A stretch of DNA of 64,000 bases from the NCBI RefSeq assembly GCF_921293095.1, contig NC_060246.1:140864198-140928197 (forward strand), given 5' to 3'. Source of the DNA: Ischnura elegans (taxonomy: Eukaryota > Arthropoda > Insecta > Odonata > Coenagrionidae). Shown here piece after piece: positions 12,801 to 23,000 of the stretch (position 1 is its first letter; each line of letters opens with the position of its first letter). The notes below the pieces were generated by a model. It searched no databases. It was given only the letters and a program-made list of their open reading frames with translations, and was not told where the DNA came from. The position numbers and the translations under genes were made by a program.

Positions 12801-15800
12801 GAGAGCCACTGCATAAGGTGCTTTGTTTTCTGCTGCAGGCCACATCATCAGGGACTTGTTATTGCCCATGATCATGTAGCCTACAACAGATGCAAACGCC
12901 TGAAAGTCACCTTACACAGTAATTCATTAAAATAACAAACACACTATGGAATATCAAAGGGTCTTTTTTTTCACTCCGCATGTTAAGTGGTGATGATATC
13001 ATGAAAATTATTCATATTCCTAAGTGAATAAAAAAACAGGATTAGGAGTTAATTGATGCATGATTTTTTAAGAATAAATGTTGATATTATTTCTGGTATA
13101 AAATTGCTAAAAAATGCAACATAAAGATATTCCTCATATGAAATTCAGTTGCAAGTTTTAACATCTTCATTCTGATCTCAGAGATTGCTGCTTGGTTATC
13201 TAATTTTAAATATCAAATTTTGTTACTATTGATTTGGTTAAATGGTGATAAATGTGTCCACTAAAATTTAGCCATTATCACTCTGAAAGAAAATCCCTTC
13301 CTTCTTATGGCATACTATTCTTAGATCTAACTCAAGGTGAGGGAAACATAAACAGAGTAATATTATCCTTCCTTTTTTTTTACTAAAAAAATCAGTAACA
13401 GATTATTGGTAGCTTGTGTTCCTCCTCAGGATAAAAATTGTGCTGGTTATCTGATAGGAAGCAAATAACATGATATTTAATAGTATTGTAAATCTCAAAT
13501 TTATTTTATCACTGACCTTGGCTTGGGTTTTATCACTCTACCCTCATTTTCTTCCATCTTTGCATGTTTTTTCAACATCTATCAACTTCTATCCCATTGT
13601 CCTACAGTTATGCTATGACTTCATTCTATTTTTTCAAAAGGCTGCTCCTTAGCAGTGGGTACCCTTGAGGTAATATCTCCCAAAAATTTAAGACGGGTAT
13701 TAGCCCATTGATTTTTTGACTTCTGCCTATGGTTTTGACTTCAAACAGAATACCCCTGCTCTCCGTCTGTTGCCTTTGGAAAAGAGTGGACATAATTATA
13801 TCTTTAAAATCATTTGAATGTTCTACTGCTATAAGTATTTGGAATGAAATAGCAAAACATAATATTGATAACCATAATGGAGGAAAGAACTTCCTTTTAA
13901 AAAGATTGAAATCAATTATTTTGACTTTTTCGAGTATGACACAGGTTTTCGATAGCTATGAGTGCTGCAAAAATGTAATGAATACTCACTAAAATACAGA
14001 AAACAGTTGAGGAAACTTAAATCTATTGCTATCAAATAAATTTTCTATATTCCCATGTCATTTCCGAATGTGAACTTACCCATACCATAATGCAACATTT
14101 CAACATGCATGAGAACTTGTTTTTCAGCCTGTGAAAAGAGACACTTCTACTTGTGCTGTGGTTCCTTAACAATTATTTTACTGCTGCAGAAATAATTAAA
14201 TTTTAATTTTCTAACATAATGCTTTATAATCATATATTCTTAGATATAACTCAACAAAGGGAATATTAATATTTGGTAACTACAATGCTTTTAATATCAT
14301 TTATGTCACCAAAACTCAGGTGAATGACTCGAAATTTACTAGCCTACAATCTTGAGTAGGATTGCTGAATAATATGCCATCAAAAGGAGACTCTGTTTTT
14401 TATTTTAAATGTAATTCAATGCAAAAGTTTTTCTGAGATACTTTTCCCCATCCTGTACCTACTTTAATATCCGACAGTGGGAAGACTTATAAGCCCAATG
14501 GGGTCTAACGACTAGAAATAGCAGTCACCAAATCAGCTATAGATTTGACTAGTTAGCATATTTTTTGGCATTGATCATGTTTTTGGAGTATTTTCAAATG
14601 ATTTGAAGGAATGGATAAGTTGCATTCAATGATAACTCTGTGCATTAAAACATTTCAAATTTTGAGCAATAAAAGGATGATGGTATTGTAACACAAAGTG
14701 AGCAATTGCATTGAAACAATATGATCTTAATACATTTCAAAGTGCTACTTTTTTTTAACCAGTAATGTCTGAGAGAAGAAGTTTCTTTGAATTTAGAAAT
14801 AAGCTTATGTTTAAACTTTTAAACGCCAAGTGTGTAAAGGAGAGTTACTCCACTCCTTACCTGACATGTCCACATTAACACAGTGATTTAACCTTAGAGC
14901 GGGCGTGCCTGATATTTTTACATGACTGGGTGCATGGCGTACTTTGTCCTCGATATATGCATTTTTATGATAACACTCGATTTTTGTTAAAATTTATTTT
15001 TATTTGTGGAAATTAGTTCAAGGTTTTACACTTATAGGTCATACAGATATAAAGGTACACAGGTGGTGCAGGTGATACTCATCGGTCGGTGTAATTTATA
15101 CACCACGGGTGTCAGGTTCCTCTTGCCGATCTAAGAAAAATTTTCTACAATACTATGTGCTTTTATAACTCAAGCTATAGACTGTCAAAATGACATTGTA
15201 AGAATACTTGAGGCCATTCTAGAAAAGCAAAGTACGAGGTACACGGCCAGTCACTCGGTGTACTTTGTATGCTATGGCTGTCGATTCCTCTTGCCCATCT
15301 AAAAATAAATTAGCTACAATACTTCGAACTTTGAAAACTCACACTATATACAGTCAAAGTGCATTGTAAGAATGCATGAGGCCATTCTAGATCAGAATGT
15401 ATGTACAATGTTGAAATCCTTGGTTTTCGAAGATTGGTGTACTTCATATGCCAGCGCGCCTGCTTGAGGGTTAAAGGCTTTCAAATTAAATCTGTAAAGT
15501 GTGAATTGGGCAATTAAATCTGTTGGATAAAAGTTAAAACTTGTTAATTTTTTATGATATTCAAATAAGTTATCATTGTCAAATTTCATTCATCTATTAG
15601 TTGGTGTGCTTGAGAATTTCTTCAGACATTATGAAAAAATTGAACACAATCATTCATTAAGTCCTTAGGAAAATTGACCTAGTTACATCATTCACAGCAA
15701 TTTTAGGCACAGGATTTTATATTCCACCATCTTAAATCAGTGCATCCAGTGAATAGAGTATATGAATTTCCCTCAGGAATCAAGTTGTGAGACATTTTAT

Positions 15801-18800
15801 ATATTGTTCATTCTTATAGATATGAATGGCAAATAAAATATTAGGAAAATAAATTTAATGTAAACACAAAACGAGGCAGGAAGTCTTCTAATGTGGAATC
15901 CAATGTAAGGCAAAATGCATTGTTGACACAACTTCATTTGCAAGCTACATCGCCTCAATCCAATAGACTACTTCCATTGCATGGAAAAATATTGAGCATT
16001 AGGGAAATATTTTTGCCAGTAAACATCCAAAGTTTTTTTTTAGCCAAAAATTTATTTTTTCAGTGATTGAAAATTTTCTATTTGCTCTATTTGCTATTGA
16101 GTATACACACATAACACATTGTTGTAATTAAGTAAAATTTTCTGTGTCATGCCCTTTTCTTTATGCAATGTGGCATTGATTTCTAAATAAAAATCTGAGA
16201 AAATCATTAGGTACTGGATTCATATGTTTACAATGAAAAAAGTGAGTTAGAATCATATTGGAATAAATCAGAGGATTAGGAAATGGTGGCTGAAGTCATT
16301 TGCTATAGTTAATAATTCATCTTATCTGCAGACATTTTTGTGCTTTTTGTCGTAGAATGAAGCCCAAATATTGCAAAAATTGGCCTCAGAATCTGCTTTA
16401 CATGGGAATTGGGTTTTCTTTCAATTTTATCTTTTATTCTACAGCAAGAATGACTTAAGCACCCAAAATATCTGGTTTTTATTGGTGTCTTTAATATTAA
16501 ATGTGGCCCCATAGGATTTATTGATGGTTTCCAACTAGTTTCAATATTTACAGAACAAATCAGTCTTGACACAAAGTTGGCACAAATCTTTTTCCTATCA
16601 TTTTTGTACTGTAAAAGTGTTACTTTACTTCTTAAATACACAACCTCTTTGATACTTAAGAATGGATATTTGCTCCTGAAAATTACAGTGTAAACTTTTT
16701 CACTAAGCCACATCTTTTGGTAGTGAAATCTGTAAATTTTCCCTTAACAATTTAACATTTAATATTTATCTCTTCATTTACATATATATTGCTAAATTTA
16801 CTGGTGATAAAAAAATGATTTTCTGCATTGCACACAAATGCTTAACTCAGCAAATCAAATAAGGGCATAAACATAACAAACATCAAGATAACTAATTTTC
16901 TGTGAATAGCAAGAATGTATTGTGAATGGTCACTAAAACTGCACTATTGGTGTGCCCCTAATGCCACTTATTTTTAATGTGCTACAATGGATATATGAGC
17001 ATGCATTTGGAATTTATTCCCAGTCTATATGTGTTTTAAATATATGTATTTACCTGATTCATTAATCCCAGAATTACCCATTACATCATTGCTATTTACC
17101 ACATCATATACTACTTACTTATAGGTGTGCTTTGATCTATCTCTATAAATCTACATGTATTTAGAAAGTTAGAAGGCTCTTAATTTTGCTGAGTATTCCA
17201 CATTGAATACCTTCAGATTAATCTTTCAATACTGGCCTTTGTGAGAAATGCCTAATTGGAAGAGCTAATGAAGATGCCTTTTAATAAGATAATTTTAGTA
17301 TCAAGGAAGGAGGCTTAAAATGATATGCATGAGTTGATTCGATGGATGAGACTTTAATTAACTTAATATCTTAAAATGTGACTTTCTTCGAAATGGTTAG
17401 AGAAAAATGGTTTCCATTAATTCCATCTAAAGTCAAGATGCATGATATTACTTCATTTATGTGAATCATATCCAAAAATTTAAATACCAGTTCTTCTTAA
17501 GTTTCCTCTAGTATATGATGACTTTAATTTATTTTAGGGATGAGTCGACTCCAAATGACGATTCTCGATTCCACCGATTCTCAGGCACGGAATCGGAATC
17601 GAGAATCGATCGCCTAAAGTCAATTCCGATTCCATCGATTCCAGGAAGATAAATATTTTGAGCATAGACTATATGCTTGGGCATAAAGGCCGCCTTACAC
17701 CTAAGCAGCTGCGGTGTCAGCCTTGTCCGCCCAGAGGATACACCCAGCACGCGGGTGCTGCGACGAACATACCTAAGCGGCCTCGGAAACATGAAAATGT
17801 CGACAAGAGCAACATACTGACGAACCCTGAAATGGCGTGTGTTCATGAGCAACTCTCAGAGAAAATAAATTGGAAACCACGGGATCGAGAAGCAATGCAT
17901 GTGTCTTTTGTTCTTTTATTAACCGCTGGTAATGGCAAATCAAATTATTGGGATTATGAATCACCATCTGAGAATTCATCTGGACCACCAATTTTAACAT
18001 AAAATAGATCGAAATATCTGTTTTTTATTTTTGAATGATATTTGAAGTTGATGCTAATAAAAACATGCAGAGAGCAAGTTTTCCTGTGAAAAAAAAGTTT
18101 CTTATAATTACGCGCAGAGAGGGTTTTTTTTTATAAAACTTTTTTTCATAGACTAACACGCATCTGCATCAATAATAAAAATTTAGACACACTCGCATTT
18201 GTATAGCCCAGTTTCAACAATGCAACCATTGATAAAGTTGATACTTGCTTGGCATAAGCTGCCGGGGCAGACTCGACAGGTTGCTTTCGGCTGCCACCGC
18301 GCAGCTGCCAGGCTGCTCTGATATGTATGGACGCAATGAACATTACATTATTGTTTAGCCACCACGGCCAAATGGCTACGTAGCCACCGTGGCTATTGTT
18401 ATTTTATTCCATTCAATTCTTAAATTTTAATGACAGCAATGCTACAGATAAATCAATATCCCACCTGTTGGAAGGAATAAGAATCGATGGAATTGGAATC
18501 GCGAATCGGGAATCGATTTGAAGGAATTAGATTCGAAAAAAAGTGGAATCGACTCATCCCTAATTTATTTCAACCTCGTTTGTCCTTTGAACTTCTAATT
18601 TCATGCAATGTAACTGTGCTGAACTCAAGGGAAACTTAGCTCACTCTTTATAATGGAGGTGGGCACTCAAGTAGCAGTTATAGTTGATTCGATTATTTTG
18701 CTTACTTGTTTTGATGCTATTGAATTAATGTCAGAGACCATTTTATTAACAACCAATTTTCCTGCTAGTACTCATTCTTTAACATGGCTGGCACAACAAG

Positions 18801-20021
18801 ATATCTCATCTATCAAAGGTGGCTTGGAAAGATGAGATTTGAGATCTCCGTGCTTGATATTTGTGATCTTTTAGCACCCAGAAAACTTGAAGATTCACAC
18901 TTAATGTAATAAAGTTAAAAATCTTGGAATGCTATGCAATTCAATACAGTCACAATCCTTTTTCATTCTGTGTAGCTAATAAAGCATCCAACTTGAATTT
19001 TCATTTTTAAAAAAGATTGTGTTTTTGCATCAATATCTCATGTCCCAATTTTCATAAGTTTTTCTAACAGAAGCAAAATATATGATATGTACCTTTTTAA
19101 CTACACTTATGGCTCCTCATGTAACTTTTATGCTAAACTATATAATTTGATTTTATTCTACTGTAGAATGACATTTTACTAGTAAAAGTAACTTGTTTAA
19201 CTAAAAACTTTTAAATTCCTCAGGCCTTTTCACTAATTACTCTGACCATTTCACTATTTTTGTACTAGGCTGTTCCATCTCAGGCCCAGAAGGGTGCAAT
19301 CTCTTCATCTATCACTTACCTCAGGAGTTTGGTGATGCAGAATTGATGCAGATGTTCCTTCCATTTGGCAATGTCATCAGTTCCAAAGTTTTTATTGACC
19401 GAGCAACAAATCAGAGCAAATGCTTTGGTAATTGAAGTGTTTCATATAAAATTATAAATAGTTCATTACTTTTATCTTTTTACATATTTCAGCATTTACT
19501 AATAATATGTATTAAAAAGATTTTGAGTCTGATATTAAAGGCTGAAGAATTTTTGATCCATTTTTTCATCTAAGGTTTGGTTTCAAGTGGCATAAATAAT
19601 GAAGCCAACTGAATGGAATAATACTTTAATTACTGCCCAAGTAATTTAAAAATATATATATTTAAGAAGTGTTTAGCCATCCTTGGCAGCATTCCTAAAA
19701 ATTTTCTGCCACATATCAATTTTGCTATTTTAATGACAATATTTGAAAAATTCTCATTAATTCATGGTATGCTGCGAATGTGTTAAGTGTGGAATATTTT
19801 TCAACTCATCCAATTAGAAATACCTGTTTTTAACCTACCATATGTAAGATACTTTTACTAAATCTTAACTGTTTATCATTTCAATTTATCCAGGTTTTGT
19901 TAGCTTCGATAATCCTGCCAGCGCACAGGCAGCAATTCAGGCCATGAATGGGTTCCAGATTGGAATGAAGCGACTTAAAGTTCAGCTTAAGAGGCCAAAA
20001 GATGCAAATCGTCCATACTAG
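3727..20021 (+). CDS. bru3: CELF/Bruno-like RNA-binding protein, CELF3-6 subgroup (3' part of gene, 8 exons)
   Basis: Joined exons: 3727-3806, 5558-5701, 6596-6701, 7378-7530, 9814-9888, 10604-10681, 19269-19427, 19894-20021 (stop TAG 20019-20021). The product is the end of RRM2 (RNP1-like GCAFVKF), the short [20 protein letters not shown] segment, a divergent linker rich in Ala, Gln, Pro and Met, and a complete RRM3 ([11 protein letters not shown] as RNP2, KCFGFVSF as RNP1) ending [22 protein letters not shown] proteins bind GU-rich RNA and control alternative splicing, translation and mRNA decay. [17 protein letters not shown] and RPKDANRPY are typical of CELF3-6 and not CELF1/2, which points to bru3 and not bru1/bru2 in flies; the orthology is inference from motif memory. 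The 5' exons (RRM1) are outside the window. Confidence 0.9.
3807..5557 (+). other. bru3 intron
   Basis: AT-rich intron with no exon seen. Near 3959-4018 a short segment carries imperfect inverted ends (ACCAACCAGCGTTCC against the complement of GGAACCAGGGTTGGT), perhaps a tiny decayed TIR element. Near 5073-5107 the word CTGCTAGCAGGTAGC is repeated twice. A CpG-containing patch (4980-5070) has two GTGACGT words. Confidence 0.6.
5558..5701 (+). CDS. bru3: bru3 exon: end of RRM2 and start of linker
   Basis: Acceptor CACGTTTCAG, donor GTAAAC, phase 0 at both ends, 48 codons. It encodes [20 protein letters not shown] followed by [20 protein letters not shown] and GAYGAYAQ. The first half is the strongly conserved end of RRM2 in CELF3-6; the GAYxAY segment is also characteristic. 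Confidence 0.92.
5702..6595 (+). other. bru3 intron
   Basis: AT-rich intron with no further feature seen. The 3' splice site is weak for its class: a T-rich tract and GGTAG at 6591-6595. Confidence 0.6.
6596..6701 (+). CDS. bru3: bru3 exon: linker (Met/Gln/Ala-rich)
   Basis: Acceptor GGTAG, donor GTGAGT, phase 0 in and phase 1 out, 35 codons plus one base. It encodes [20 protein letters not shown] and then [15 protein letters not shown]. This matches the position of the MQQQ/Ala-rich linker block that follows the AYTQ segment in vertebrate CELF3-6. Confidence 0.88.
6702..7377 (+). other. bru3 intron
   Basis: AT-rich intron with a pyrimidine-rich 3' end (TTCCTTTCAG at 7368-7377). Nothing else recognised. 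Confidence 0.6.
7378..7530 (+). CDS. bru3: bru3 exon: linker (Pro/Gly/Asn-rich)
   Basis: Acceptor TTCCTTTCAG, donor GTAAGT. Two bases complete a Gly codon, followed by 50 codons and one spare base. It encodes [20 protein letters not shown] and then [20 protein letters not shown] and [10 protein letters not shown]. The QP-x-PD-x-xY-x-NG pattern resembles the vertebrate CELF3-6 linker (GQPAPDALYPNG type), supporting the assignment. Confidence 0.88.
7531..9813 (+). other. bru3 intron
   Basis: AT-rich intron. A 151-codon open frame at 8659-9114 has no domain, no splice context and random-looking composition, and is treated as chance. Confidence 0.6.
9814..9888 (+). CDS. bru3: bru3 exon: linker
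   Basis: Acceptor TTGTCCATTCCAG, donor GTATGT. Two bases plus 24 codons plus one base, giving (P)[20 protein letters not shown] and YPGV. The QHAAYPGMQ block corresponds to the QQAYAGMQHY block of vertebrate CELF3-6. Confidence 0.88.
9889..10603 (+). other. bru3 intron
   Basis: AT-rich intron ending in TAATCTTCTTGGCAG. No other feature seen. Confidence 0.6.
10604..10681 (+). CDS. bru3: bru3 exon: end of linker
   Basis: Acceptor CTTCTTGGCAG, donor GTAAGA. Two bases plus 25 codons plus one base, giving (A)[20 protein letters not shown] and PTQRE(G). AYPAVY and the QREG junction are the conserved lead-in to RRM3. Confidence 0.9.
12185..12245. repeat. 61-bp direct duplication, copy 1
   Basis: This 61-bp stretch (starting TATTCATTTAAAGTAAATAA) recurs at 12403-12463 with no differences seen, 218 bp downstream in the same orientation. 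The intervening sequence is unique. Confidence 0.85.
12403..12463. repeat. 61-bp direct duplication, copy 2
   Basis: Identical partner of 12185-12245. Confidence 0.85.
14892..15470. mobile_element. piggyBac-like MITE with internal tandem repeats
   Basis: A 579-bp non-coding element bounded by TTAA at 14888-14891 and 15471-15474. The ends are inverted repeats: CCTTAGAGCGGGCGTGCCTG at the left against CCCTCAAGCAGGCGCGCTGG as the complement of the right end. Inside are two diverged direct repeats of roughly 165-185 bp (about 15070-15230 and 15240-15395), each with TTCCTCTTGCC(G/C)ATCTAA and GAGGCCATTCTAGA. Confidence 0.65.
17535..18562. mobile_element. hAT-superfamily MITE
   Basis: A 1,028-bp non-coding element with an exact 8-bp target duplication ATTTATTT (17527-17534 and 18563-18570). 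The terminal inverted repeat is TAGGGATGAGTCGACTCC at the left and TAGGGATGAGTCGATTCC as the complement of the right end. Subterminal regions are full of GAATCGA/TCGATTC words. An 8-bp duplication with TAGGGATG-type ends is the hAT hallmark. The open frames inside (e.g. 17658-18002) show no transposase motif. Confidence 0.85.
19269..19427 (+). CDS. bru3: bru3 exon: first half of RRM3, with tandem acceptors
   Basis: Acceptor TTTTTGTACTAG at 19268, donor GTAATT at 19428. It encodes (G)[20 protein letters not shown] and then [32 protein letters not shown], i.e. RNP2 and the central strands of RRM3. A second in-frame acceptor, CCATCTCAG ending at 19283, would remove exactly 15 bases and join REG directly to PEGCNLF, the form seen in vertebrate CELF proteins. 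Confidence 0.92.
19428..19893 (+). other. bru3 intron
   Basis: AT-rich intron of 466 bp ending TTCAATTTATCCAG; it splits the RNP1 motif of RRM3. Confidence 0.7.
19894..20021 (+). CDS. bru3: bru3 last coding exon: end of RRM3 and stop
   Basis: Two bases complete the Gly of KCFG. Then 41 codons encode [40 protein letters not shown] and Y before TAG at 20019-20021. This C-terminus is nearly invariant in CELF3-6. A possible donor (GCAGAG|GTATGC, near 20053) lies 30 bp after the stop, so a spliced 3' UTR is not excluded. Confidence 0.93.
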
Positions 20022-23000
20022 CGACAAATTTAGGAAATGCTGGGAGAAGCAGAGGTATGCAAATGTTTCATTGACTTTATGTAGAGATATGCTTATTAAA
20101 CATGGTTATTAAAAAATTAGCCGACATGACAAGAAAAGGCAAGCATTTACATGATGATTTATTTTAATGCATTTGTAAAATCAATCAAATAATGAACCAA
20201 ACTATCATTTGATATTTCCCTCTGATTTTATTAAGAGTATAACTTGTGTTTATTCAAGTAGGTTTTGTAGAGCCTATTTTAATAGTTTAGTTAAAAAGGG
20301 GATTTTTGTCGAAGACTAAATGATTGTAAGTATCATAGAGCTTATGACGTTTCATCTTTAATATTGATGTAACTATGCAGAACCAACCATTTATTCTGTT
20401 TTTCCACCATCCTTCAGTGTCATGGAAACTAAGCCGCTGCGCCCAAAATGGTTGCCATACATACCTAAACAATATTGGCGCCCCAGTAAGTGGCAGATGT
20501 TGTGCTAATGTTGTCACATTGATGGTGCTGTCAAATTAATATGCTGTAGCTCCATAATTCCTTACCATTTGTAAATGTAATAATTGGGTGTACTATTTTA
20601 ATGCAGTGGTGTTTATTTGTTTATGTGAGTAAAAGAGTGTACAGGATAACCACAAAGTAGGTCATGGGATAATGCAAACAAGGACTTGAAGTACTATTTT
20701 GGAGACATATCTTTCACGCTCATGGTATATGAGTAGAATATTGCTCATCACTATGATACTTAAAACTTGATATTATTTACTTTTCAATCATGATATTTGT
20801 GTCGTATTTAACTCTATTTTTTCTCACAAGTTGATAATTTTGAAAGGAATAATTTCTCTTGAGTTACCTTTTTATATTTTTATCCCCCTTCGATTAAAGG
20901 ATTATTTTTTTCCCTGCTTCACTTAGATCTTGTGGGAATTGGTATTTTGAAAGGAATTAATTATTAATGGGGTTATAATAGCAGATATTTCAATAAGTTT
21001 CCATTTTTAATGTATATTTATTAAAGCCAGCTGTGAAAGCCCCATTATGTTTAATTCTCATAGCAGGGGAAATTTGATAATCCTATTGAGGTTAAATTCC
21101 ATGAGATTCCATGAGATTCCATTCCATTGAGAAGGTTTGCAAATTTTAAAGTTAATTTTAGAGTTATGTTTTATTGACGAGATTCTTTGATTTAACATTT
21201 TATTAACTGCCAAGCTCTGCATAGCAGCAATCCGACTACCTGCTCATTTTTATGACTGTAGCATTAGTTTATGGATTAAATTAATCATAAATATCGCAAT
21301 GGCAAAGTGCACACAAAATACCAATGAGGTCGGTAGGCTGATGAAATTATGAACCACATCAGGAGGCTGTCAAGCCTTGTATCCTGCGGTAAAACTACCC
21401 ACAGTGCTAATGTGCGTTGATGGTTGAGTAACTCCAGGATATAAGAATGAATTTGACTCCTATTGTTTTCATTCATCTTTATGTCATCTTACCAAAATAT
21501 AATGAAATGATCAAGTGAGTGGGTAAATTTGAGGCAATAAGATTGCTGACATCAAAATTTATTATTGATTCAACCTTGGATAAAACCTTTATTGCAACGA
21601 TTTTTAGACTACCTATGCAAAGTTTATTATATATAAGACATATTTAAGGAGAGAAGTCAAGTATTGGCCATAGTGAATGGTGGCCCATGTCCGCCAAAGA
21701 GTTACCTCAAATATGCCACATGTTTCTGTTAAAATCTCTTTTAATTCATGTAGCTTAACATTACTAGAAGAAAAATTTGATCTGTTTACAACTTGAACGT
21801 GTACTATTTTAGATATTCCTCATGAGTTCATGCATTCTTTTCATTTTATCATCATTACTATACCGACTGAAGTAATTTTCCTCAAATATCTTATTTCTTT
21901 GCTCCTGCTGAAAAATGGATTTTGAGCATTGGAATGGCAATGAATTATTTTTCTGCGAAATAATGTTGATTTTAATCATTTAACATAAAATTACCTCTCC
22001 GTTTCTTTAGAGCCAGGAACATAATGTTTTGAAAATTATGATTCAACTTAGATATTAGATGAGAGAGTGTACATGTATTAGAAGTGATAAATCAATATCA
22101 CAACCATCCTTACAATATATTTTTGTTTTTAAATTGGCTTTTATAGTCGACATATCTAATCTCCTTTGAAGTTGGAAGTATTGTATCTCAGTAGCTACCT
22201 GCCAATGGATTTTAATTAACTGAACTGGCAATGAAAGGAAACTCATTTCTTCACAATCTCAATATCATCAGCAACTTATTGTTCTGTTTACAATTGTTTC
22301 CATTCAGCTTTGTATGAAAAAGGTATGGTTTTTGACAGTTGGAAAATGGTAGCTTTGAAACCATTTTTTTTCCAAATTCTCCATGTATTTATTGATATGA
22401 GAGTTCATACAACAAATGCACAGGCTCTTGTAAATGTATATTGAACAGCAGAACCCTGTAATAATACTATTAGAGATAGAAAATTTTGTTAAAGAAAAAT
22501 ATGTTATTTTTGCTTTATAAATACCAATAAGATCTTTAAGAGCACTTCCAGTACCAAATACATACACAGCTAATGATAATTGAAGTTACAACTACAAAAA
22601 TATATATTATTCTTTTTAATCATCTGGTATATTGTCATCAAATTCCCACCTGGGAAAGCTGGCAAAGGGCTATTAGCTCCTGGTGAAAAATAGAGACTGT
22701 TTGTTTGCTGCCAAGTCAATTATTACTTTGAATTGGGGTTCCATGGGGATATTGTTGCTTGTGGTCAAAAATTAAGCTTTTAAATCAAAGGTCAAAGAGA
22801 TCATGATATCTGATGTATTTACATTCCCTTCATATCATTATTCCCTGCCCTCCTATATTGAATGCTCAGTGGACCTCTAAACAATGAATAAATGAACTTC
22901 AAAGTGGAAAAAATCAATATTTCTTCATAATGTTTATTCCAATAGTTATCAAGAGTGCACTAATTTGGTACCAAAAGTGCTTTTAAATTTCTTTTTAGTC

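Larger units (their letters stand above)
10682..19268 (+). other. bru3 intron, 8.6 kb, before RRM3
   Basis: The largest intron of this gene in the window. It holds a 61-bp direct duplication (12185/12403), a piggyBac-like MITE (14892-15470) and a hAT MITE (17535-18562). No coding exon was recognised in the remaining sequence. Confidence 0.6.

Noticed and set aside
17658..18002. Transposase inside the hAT element
   Set aside because: The 114-codon frame shows no hAT dimerisation or catalytic motif; the element is non-autonomous.
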